A stretch of DNA of 8,758 nucleotides from Candidatus Acetothermia bacterium (GTDB taxonomy: Bacteria; Bipolaricaulota; Bipolaricaulia; Bipolaricaulales; Bipolaricaulaceae), in NCBI GenBank assembly GCA_003552425.1, contig PUMC01000074.1, forward strand, positions 1 to 8,758, given 5' to 3'. The notes under the pieces were generated by a model that saw only the letters and a program-made list of their open reading frames with translations, was not told where the DNA came from and did not search any database. The position numbers were made by a program, and so were the translations under genes. Shown here piece after piece: positions 1 to 5,223 of this stretch. Positions within the stretch are counted from its first letter, which is position 1. The number at the start of each line of letters is the position of its first letter.

Positions 1-218
1 TCGACAGCAACACCATGGTGGATGCCCGGGTGGAGATCCTGTATCCACGTGACGCTCAGGTAGGGGACTTCAACGACAACGGCGAGGCCAACGACTGCCG
101 GTACGTGGTGTCGTACACGTTCGCCGATCAGCGCCTGGTCATGTACAGATGGATCACGCTGGTGATCTACGACTATGGCTGCGACCTCGTCGTCGACCAC
201 GTCGAGGCCACGGAGTAA
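1..218 (+). CDS. C-terminal fragment of an unidentified protein (5' end outside window)
   Basis: The frame starting at base 3 is open from the window edge to a TAA at 216-218 and encodes about 72 residues. An ATG at 15 has no purine-rich ribosome binding site before it, so this is more likely the tail of a longer gene than a small complete one. The visible part is acidic and aromatic-rich. It includes a D-F-N-D-N-G-E-A-N-D stretch, of the kind seen in calcium-binding loops of exported proteins, followed by alternating hydrophobic strands. I do not recognise a family. A strong hairpin follows the stop by about 20 bases, consistent with the end of a transcription unit. Confidence 0.6.
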   Translation, partial: DSNTMVDARVEILYPRDAQVGDFNDNGEANDCRYVVSYTFADQRLVMYRWITLVIYDYGCDLVVDHVEATE

Positions 219-238
219 GCGGGCAATGCGTGGAAAGA

Positions 239-270
239 ACGGGAGCCCTGGGCTGTGTCAGGGCTCCCGT
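239..270 (+). terminator. Perfect 12-bp inverted repeat, probable terminator hairpin
   Basis: The arms ACGGGAGCCCTG (239-250) and CAGGGCTCCCGT (259-270) are perfectly complementary around an 8-base loop. The hairpin starts 20 bases after the TAA at 216-218 and ends about 100 bases before the next gene. No run of T follows on the plus strand, so it is not a canonical intrinsic terminator. It may end transcription in a factor-assisted way or stabilise the 3' end. Its position also argues against the next reading frame truly beginning at 175, since the hairpin would then lie inside coding sequence. Confidence 0.6.
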
Positions 271-372
271 ACGAACTCGGACACCTGTAACCCCTCTGCA
301 CGGGTGCGAAGCTCCTGGGCAGCCCACGCTCGCTTCAGCATACTCCGAGCAAGGCGGGCGACACACGTGGGC

Positions 373-2220
373 ATGCGATGGTCCGGGCGCCTGGCGGCAA
401 TGGTAGCGATTCTGGGTCTGGCCGTGATAGCCGGGTTTGCCGACCGGGTAATCCCTCCCGTGCGAACGCACGAACTGGCGCCCGGCTTCGGATCGGTGAG
501 GGGGCTAGCGTTCACCCCTGACGGCACGCAGGTGGCCTTGGCCACCGAACGACGTGGGAGCGTCCAACTCCTCGTGGCAAGCGACGGTAGCGTCGTCCAC
601 ATGCTCGACGAGCGCGCCGATGGTGTGTTCGCGGTCGCCGTATCGGGGGACGGAACGCTCGTGGCCGGAGGATCGTTCAGGGAGGTCGCTCTCTGGGACC
701 GCACTTCCGGAGTGGCGCTCCATACGCTCACAGGACACACCGATTGGGTCAGTGCGGTCGCCTTCTGCCCCGACGGGGCTACGCTCGCCACAGCCTCCTA
801 CGACATGACCGTGCGCCTATGGGATGTCGTCGGTGGGTCGACTGTGCGTGTGCTCCATGGACACACCGCTTGGGTACACACGGTGGCCTTCTCCCCCGAC
901 GGGCGAACCCTCGCCTCAGCGGGCGCCGACGGCACCGTCTTCATATGGGATGTGGCAACCGGAGCGAAGCTGGCTGCGTTTGGGGCCGAGGGTGCAAGGA
1001 TCCACGGGATCGCGTTCTCACCAGACGGAACACGCATCGCCACGGCAGCGGACGACATGCGCGTACGTCTGTGGGACGTGGCTACGGGAACGCTTGTCGA
1101 CACGCTCGAAGGACATCGAGGGGCGGTGTACAGCGTGAGCTTCTCACCTGACGGGTCGACCCTCGCTTCCGGATCGCGTGACCGGACGGTCAAGCTGTGG
1201 GAAATCCCTTCCGGGAACGAGCTGCGTACGCTGCAGGGTCACACGGACTGGGTGTGGGCGGTGGTCTTCAGCCCCGACAGCCGGACGGTCGCCTCCGGAT
1301 CGGCCGACGGGACGGTAAGGCTATGGGCTCAGGGACACGCAAAGGAGATCAGCGCGGTAGCCTTCGCTCCCTGTGGGAACACCCTGGCCTCCGCATCCTG
1401 GGACCACACGGTGAAGCTGTGGGATGTGACCACGGGTGAGGAGCACTGTACCCTGGAGGGGCACGCGAATCCGGTGCTGTCGATCGCCTTCTCCCCATGC
1501 GGCACGGCCATCGCCTCCGCGTCAGCCGACAAGACCGTTCGCTTGTGGGACGCTGCCTCCGGGGACGTGCTCGGAGAACGCACAGGGCATGCCGCTACCG
1601 TCAGCGCGGTGGCCTTCTCACCCTGCGGGAACCTCCTTGCTTCCGGAGCGTGGGACAACACAGTCCACCTGTGGGACGCCGTTACCGGAGCTACGGCGCA
1701 CATCTTGGAGGGGCATGCTCACTGGGTGTGGTCGGTGGCCTTCTCCCCCTGCGGGAACCTCCTTGCTTCCGCGTCGCGGGACCGAACCGTCAGGTTGTGG
1801 AGCGTCGCCACCGGAGATGCGCTGCGCACGCTCGACGGACATGAGGATTGGGTAGCGTCGGTGGCCTTCTCCCCCGATGGAACGCTCCTGGCCTCCGGGT
1901 CGTGGGATAGGACTGCACGGCTATGGGATGTGGCGACCGGAGCCACCCTCCACACCCTTGAGGCACATCGAAACGGCGTCCTGTCGGTGGCGTTCTGCCC
2001 CAACGGCAAACGTTTGGCCACGGGGTCCGACGATCGAACGATCATCCTGTGGGACATCGCCACGTGGGCGCTGCCCGACGCCCTGACCGGCCATGGGGGA
2101 TCAGTCCGGCACGTTGTGTTCTCCCCCGACGGGGACTACCTAGCCTCGGGGTCGTGGGACTTCACGGTTAGGCTGTGGAACCTAAGGGCTCGAAGGGGAA
2201 CTGTTGATGCGCGACAATAG
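373..2220 (+). CDS. Exported or membrane-anchored protein with 14 WD40 repeats (two tandem seven-bladed propellers)
   Basis: The product is a 615-residue WD40 protein, a fold that usually acts as a rigid binding platform; no enzymatic domain is present. Residues 1-25 form a basic then hydrophobic segment ending near A-G-F-A-D, read as a signal peptide or N-terminal anchor that places the propellers outside the cytoplasm. The rest is fourteen repeats of the F-S-P-D-G ... L-A-S-G-S ... V-R-L-W-D ... T-G ... L-x-G-H type. Repeat starts fall near residues 37, 79, 121, 163, 205, 247, 289, 321, 363, 405, 447, 489, 531 and 573. All spacings are 42 except between repeats 7 and 8, where it is 32. The first two repeats are degenerate. 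Repeats 8-11 share P-C-G where others have P-D-G. ATG 373 was chosen because it opens the signal-like segment; GTG 367 has a better distance from AAGGCGGG (351-358) and is a close alternative. The frame extends to 175 but that part crosses a hairpin and looks non-coding. The next gene overlaps the 3' end. Confidence 0.9.
   Translation: MRWSGRLAAMVAILGLAVIAGFADRVIPPVRTHELAPGFGSVRGLAFTPDGTQVALATERRGSVQLLVASDGSVVHMLDERADGVFAVAVSGDGTLVAGGSFREVALWDRTSGVALHTLTGHTDWVSAVAFCPDGATLATASYDMTVRLWDVVGGSTVRVLHGHTAWVHTVAFSPDGRTLASAGADGTVFIWDVATGAKLAAFGAEGARIHGIAFSPDGTRIATAADDMRVRLWDVATGTLVDTLEGHRGAVYSVSFSPDGSTLASGSRDRTVKLWEIPSGNELRTLQGHTDWVWAVVFSPDSRTVASGSADGTVRLWAQGHAKEISAVAFAPCGNTLASASWDHTVKLWDVTTGEEHCTLEGHANPVLSIAFSPCGTAIASASADKTVRLWDAASGDVLGERTGHAATVSAVAFSPCGNLLASGAWDNTVHLWDAVTGATAHILEGHAHWVWSVAFSPCGNLLASASRDRTVRLWSVATGDALRTLDGHEDWVASVAFSPDGTLLASGSWDRTARLWDVATGATLHTLEAHRNGVLSVAFCPNGKRLATGSDDRTIILWDIATWALPDALTGHGGSVRHVVFSPDGDYLASGSWDFTVRLWNLRARRGTVDARQ
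1611..1771 (+). repeat. Near-identical 35-bp direct repeat inside the WD40 gene
   Basis: Bases 1611-1645 and 1737-1771 match at 34 of 35 positions; the one difference is A versus C at 1620/1746. They are exactly 126 bases (42 codons) apart and encode the same A-F-S-P-C-G-N-L-L-A-S stretch in WD40 repeats 10 and 11. The identity extends to synonymous positions. That points to recent duplication or gene conversion between blades rather than protein-level conservation alone. Confidence 0.85.
2193..2200 (+). promoter_or_regulatory. Ribosome binding site AAGGGGAA deciding the start of the thioredoxin-like gene
   Basis: AAGGGGAA lies inside the last codons of the WD40 gene, 6 bases before ATG 2207. 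A TTG at 2204 is closer than usual, and the later ATG 2228 has no purine-rich sequence before it. This favours 2207 and hence a 14-base overlap with the upstream gene, typical of translational coupling. Confidence 0.6.
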
Positions 2221-3136
2221 CTCTGCCATGAGAGGGAGCAGACGGGCCTGGGTGGGAGGGCTGGTGGCTGCGCTGTCGGTGCTCGTGGCAGCGTTTGGCC
2301 CTGCATGGCCCGCAGAGGCTGACCTCACGGATGAGGAGACCCACACGGGACTGCCTGTGGAACTCGTCTACTTCTATATGGATGGCTGCCCTGCGTGCAC
2401 ACAGGCGCAGGCAATCCTCGACGAACTCGTTGAGCGCCACCCCCAGCTTCAGATTCTCCGCTACAGGCTGCCCACCGCAGCCGGCCGCGAGGTGCTTGAC
2501 GTCCTCAAGGACGCCTACCAACTGGGCGACATCGCCATTCCCGTTCCCACCATGTTTGTGGGGGAGGTGGCGATCGTGGGCCGCGTGTTCTACGGACTCA
2601 CCGAGGAGCCCGTGTCCTACGCCGGGGCGGCATGGGCGATGGGGATCGAGCAGGCTGTGCAGCGCGCGGTCGACGGAGGTGAGCACTTCGTGCTCCAGTA
2701 TTGCGACGCCCAGCACAGTTTCTGTATGGGTTATCCGCTTGACTGGAGCTTCACCCCGCCTCGAGGCGGCGCAGTGGTGTTCTCCGGAAGCGAGGGCACC
2801 GATGCCTCGCGGTCGGGTGTCAGCGTCCAGGGGTTCGCCCCGACAGCCCTCGGCAACGGCGATGCGACCGTGGCCGACCTCATCGTCCGCTACAAGTACG
2901 GGATCGTCCTCGTCAGCCCATCGCTCTGGATCGACAGCACCGGGTACCCCGATGGCGACGGGTATGTTGCCGAGTACGTCCTTCCCACGGGTACGTACAG
3001 GCAGTGGCGGATGGCGGTTGCTCACAACGGGGCGCTGCTCTCCTGGGCGTACACGGCCCCGACAGATCTCTTCGATACGTACCGCACCCTGGCCGAGGCG
3101 ATGCTCGCCACCTGGAGACTCACCGATGGCGACTGA
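2207..3136 (+). CDS. Exported thioredoxin-fold protein (CPAC) with a C-terminal PsbP/Mog1-like domain
   Basis: The product has 309 residues. A basic N-terminus (S-R-R) is followed by a hydrophobic segment ending in A-E-A (36-38), a plausible signal peptidase site, so the protein should act outside the cytoplasm. Residues about 50-150 look like a thioredoxin-like domain: a strand V-E-L-V-Y-F-Y, then C-P-A-C at 61-64, then I-P-V-P-T-M-F-V-G (111-119) with the expected cis-proline at 114. CxxC thioredoxin-fold proteins carry out thiol-disulfide exchange. Residues about 174-307, from G-Y-P-L-D-W through V-V-F-S-G and S-V-Q-G-F to a final helix, resemble the PsbP/Mog1/DUF1795 alpha-beta fold; this assignment is from pattern only. 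A second cysteine pair (166 and 173) sits between the two domains. The gene overlaps the WD40 gene by 14 bases, implying joint expression. The redox role is likely; the substrate is unknown. ATG 2228 would shorten the N-terminus by seven residues without changing the reading. Confidence 0.82.
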   Translation: MRDNSSAMRGSRRAWVGGLVAALSVLVAAFGPAWPAEADLTDEETHTGLPVELVYFYMDGCPACTQAQAILDELVERHPQLQILRYRLPTAAGREVLDVLKDAYQLGDIAIPVPTMFVGEVAIVGRVFYGLTEEPVSYAGAAWAMGIEQAVQRAVDGGEHFVLQYCDAQHSFCMGYPLDWSFTPPRGGAVVFSGSEGTDASRSGVSVQGFAPTALGNGDATVADLIVRYKYGIVLVSPSLWIDSTGYPDGDGYVAEYVLPTGTYRQWRMAVAHNGALLSWAYTAPTDLFDTYRTLAEAMLATWRLTDGD

Positions 3137-3138
3137 CC

Positions 3139-3161
3139 CCCGGCGGGGGCCCGCCGCCGGG
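3139..3161 (+). terminator. GC-rich hairpin after the WD40/thioredoxin unit
   Basis: CCCGGCGG (3139-3146) pairs perfectly with CCGCCGGG (3154-3161) around a 7-base loop, beginning 3 bases after the TGA at 3134-3136. No T-tract follows, so factor-independent termination is uncertain. The remaining intergenic sequence up to 3279 contains a locally AT-richer patch (about 3221-3256) where a promoter for the next gene could sit. I could not define convincing -35 and -10 hexamers there. Confidence 0.45.
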
Positions 3162-3266
3162 AATCGCGCCTCGCGGGTGACCCGATGCTGCGACGGGAGG
3201 AGCTTCATTGGTCCGCGGAGAAATCGCTGTTTGGCGTTGTTTATTGGGCAAGCTTACCTCGTAGGC

Positions 3267-3273
3267 AGGAGGT
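3267..3273 (+). promoter_or_regulatory. Strong ribosome binding site AGGAGGT for the gene at 3280
   Basis: A full AGGAGGT lies 6 bases before ATG 3280, the best Shine-Dalgarno match on the plus strand of this window. Another ATG at 3275 is in a different frame and too close to the site. The octamer CGTAGGCA occurs on both sides of this start (3260-3267 and 3283-3290). Confidence 0.75.
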
Positions 3274-3279
3274 CATGTC

Positions 3280-4428
3280 ATGCGTAGGCATGTGCAACGC
3301 GCGGTGTTGCTGGGGTTGGTCCTCATCGCGGCCGGGCAAGCCGTCTGCGGCTTCAGCCCAAGGACTGTGTACACCCGACCCTTCTCCGTCAACGACTACT
3401 GGGCGCGGGTCGCGGAGATGGTGCCCGAGTTCGGAGGTGCGTACCTGGAGGCGGATGGCCGGGTCCACGTCTTCCTCGCCGATCCCTCGCCAACAAGGCA
3501 GGAGGATCTGCTCCGGGCACTGATCAGCGTGTTCGGAGAGACCCTGCTCATCGACCGTTCAGGGGAAACGCGCCAGATCACGGACCAAGGCGCCGTGGTC
3601 TTCCACCGGGCAACGTACACCATGAACGACCTCCTGGCGATGAACGCGCGCCTCCTTCACCTCCTGGAACGCGATGGCCTTCTTCTCCTCGATATCGAGG
3701 ATCTCCTGAGGAGGAACGGGAGGATCGTCGGGCTCCTCGCCGAGCGCGATGCCCTCCGGCGTTTCTTGGGCTGCAGCATCACGGGGTTCACGGAGACGGA
3801 GTTCCTCGCGCTGGATGACAATATCCTGGATCTGCTTAACTGTGAACCCTTCCCGCTACGTGCTGGGGCCAGAGTCCTGCACCTCGTCGACTGCCCCCCT
3901 CCTCCTATTACCTATCCCGTGGACGTGCTCGACTGTGTGCCGTTTGCCTACGTCTCGATCCGGGACCTACGGGAGATCGACAGGACACTCTTCGACATCC
4001 TTCGTGCGGACAGCGCCCTTCTTCAGCGCCTGGGCGACGAGGGCATCCTCTACATCGACCTCAACGAACGGGCGAACCGGATCGTCTTCATGGCCGAGGA
4101 CGAGCGAGCGGCCCAGATGGTGCCGCTTCACCTGCAGACACACAACGTTCCCCGTGGCGCGGTGACCGTGGAGATCGCTCCCGAGCCCGTGGGCCCGCCC
4201 GTCGAGCACGATCCCCTGGTGGCGCTTGTGCGAGGCTGGCACCAGGACATGCAGACCAGGCGTTTCCGGGACCTCCCGGGCGTGGACAACGTGATCTACA
4301 TCGCCGACGACCTCATCGTCCCCTTCCGCATCGAGATCGCCTCCCCGGAGTCGCTCCTCCTTCTTGCAAGGGAGCTTCGAGCCCTTGGGATTCCGCTGTC
4401 CGCCGTGCTCTTCCACGAGCGGGAGTGA
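3280..4428 (+). CDS. Exported protein of unknown function with two internal repeats
   Basis: The product has 382 residues. The start is fixed by AGGAGGT 6 bases upstream and by the immediate M-R-R-H then hydrophobic signal peptide (about 1-24). The cysteine at 23 is not in a proper lipobox, so a lipoprotein is unlikely. The mature part appears to hold two related modules of about 60 residues, at roughly 105-165 and 219-281. Each begins with V-x-F and a short turn, then a leucine-rich helix (N-D-L-L-A / R-D-L-R-E), then an L-L-D-I or Y-I-D-L strand, then R-x-x-R-I-V. The strand after the helix, of the x-x-D-x-x-x-N-R-I-V kind, faintly recalls prodomains of secreted S1 proteases, but no catalytic Ser-His-Asp domain follows. 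Residues 40-70 (G-G-A-Y-L-E-A-D-G-R-V-H-V) may be a third, partial copy. Four cysteines (165, 188, 205, 219) and a D-C-P-P-P-P turn lie between the modules and could form disulfides. No function can be assigned. Confidence 0.85.
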   Translation: MRRHVQRAVLLGLVLIAAGQAVCGFSPRTVYTRPFSVNDYWARVAEMVPEFGGAYLEADGRVHVFLADPSPTRQEDLLRALISVFGETLLIDRSGETRQITDQGAVVFHRATYTMNDLLAMNARLLHLLERDGLLLLDIEDLLRRNGRIVGLLAERDALRRFLGCSITGFTETEFLALDDNILDLLNCEPFPLRAGARVLHLVDCPPPPITYPVDVLDCVPFAYVSIRDLREIDRTLFDILRADSALLQRLGDEGILYIDLNERANRIVFMAEDERAAQMVPLHLQTHNVPRGAVTVEIAPEPVGPPVEHDPLVALVRGWHQDMQTRRFRDLPGVDNVIYIADDLIVPFRIEIASPESLLLLARELRALGIPLSAVLFHERE

Positions 4429-4482
4429 GGGGCAACCCGCCTGCCGACTGGCGGACTCCGGTGCGCCCCCTTGGCCGCCCTG

Positions 4483-5186
4483 ACCAGGCATGGCACCCGC
4501 GTAGACGAAGTCGATCTTCAGATACCCGTAACCCTGACCGCGGAGATCCTCGACGAGCTCACACAACCACGCGCATACATCGTCGCGGGTGACGTCAAGA
4601 GCGTAGTAGACCCCTCCCCAGTTGTCGCCCGCAACCACGGGATTCCCCTTGGCATCACGCAACATCCACTCCGGCCGCTTTCGTGTCAGCCGGGAATCGG
4701 CGCGGGCGATGAACGGCGCCAGCCAGATACCTGGCGTGAAGCACGCTTTGCGGATGACCGCACTCATCGGCTCAAGGCCTCCCGGGAAACGCTCGTTGGG
4801 TTTCCAATCGCCAATGCCCTCCTGCCATCCGTCGTCGATCCGTACCACGTCGAACGGTAGGCCTTGCAGACCCTCAAGCACCTGAAGCAGCTTCTCCTCG
4901 TCGATGTCCCGGAGGAAACTGTGTCAACTCGACCAAACCCGTGGAGCCACGGAGAAGCGGGGGCGACTAACCATGAGATACGCTCCAAGGAGGTCCGCGT
5001 TCTCGGCGAACACCTCCCGGGCGCCTCCGTACACCACGAACCAAGGCCCGGGTGCCCCCTCGAACAACCCTGCAACATAATCGGCTGAGGGTGATCACGC
5101 CCCCCGTTCCCAGAGAGCGGCTGAGGAGGGCCTCACCCTCGGGGTCTCCCATCGGTCACCGCGCCGCGGACGCTTCCGAGAGCCAT
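4483..5186 (-). pseudogene. Decayed, truncated GH36-type alpha-galactosidase
   Basis: Reading the minus strand from ATG 5186, short pieces in successive frames join into a clan GH-D (GH36-like) alpha-galactosidase, an enzyme that hydrolyses terminal alpha-galactosyl bonds. Catalytic-barrel motifs are clear: R-I-D-D-G-W (4825-4842), G-I-W-L-A-P-F (4711-4731) and Y-L-K-I-D-F (4507-4524), whose Asp (4510-4512) is the family nucleophile. Lesions: a probable frameshift between about 5140 and 5160; a frameshift near 5083, where T-L-S in one frame continues as D-Y-V-A-G-L-F in another; and TGA (minus strand, 4924-4926) where the conserved G-W-C-S-W-Y motif should have its second Trp. Homology stops just after A-G-A-M-P-G (about 4483), so the acid/base Asp and the rest are missing. 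The N-terminus is also short for the family (about 70-80 residues before the W-C-S-W motif). The region up to the end of the convergent gene (4429-4482) holds only a weak 5-bp hairpin (4437-4454). The frame stays open far into the neighbouring gene by chance. Family assignment is confident; the exact ends are approximate. Confidence 0.85.
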
Positions 5187-5190
5187 CGGT

Positions 5191-5200
5191 CCCCCTCCTT
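5191..5200 (-). promoter_or_regulatory. Retained ribosome binding site of the alpha-galactosidase relic
   Basis: The minus strand reads AAGGAGGGGG here, 4 bases before ATG 5186. From that ATG only 17 codons (M-A-L-G-S-V-R-G-A-V ...) are read before a TGA, and a single base shift within them would join the downstream relic. This suggests the original gene start is preserved although the gene is broken. Confidence 0.5.
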
Positions 5201-5210
5201 GAGCCACCCC

Positions 5211-5223
5211 GCCCGACTCGGGC
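5211..5223 (-). terminator. Small hairpin directly after glycerol kinase
   Basis: GCCCG (5211-5215) and CGGGC (5219-5223) form a 5-bp stem with a 3-base loop immediately after the glpK stop. No T-tract follows on the minus strand, so it is a weak terminator at best. The relic downstream may once have been read through from glpK. Confidence 0.3.

Noticed and set aside
175..372. N-terminal extension of the WD40 frame from ATG 175
   Set aside because: It overlaps the end of the upstream gene, crosses the 12-bp hairpin, reads as low-complexity S/T/R, and precedes a clear signal peptide start at 373.
2168..3208. 346-codon open frame on the minus strand
   Set aside because: It lies opposite the thioredoxin-like gene, which has recognisable motifs and a ribosome binding site. 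Long antisense frames are expected in GC-rich codon usage, and no motif was seen in it.
3208..3259. Promoter for the gene at 3280
   Set aside because: TTGGTC (3208) and TTGGCG (3231) resemble -35 boxes, but no acceptable -10 lies at the right spacing.
3260..3290. 8-base direct repeat CGTAGGCA on both sides of the start codon
   Set aside because: It is short enough to occur by chance, and no known binding site matches it. It is noted only in the ribosome binding site entry.
3967..4482. C-terminal half of the open minus-strand frame 3967-4881
   Set aside because: It is antisense to the gene at 3280-4428, and alpha-galactosidase similarity ends near 4483. The continuation has no family character.
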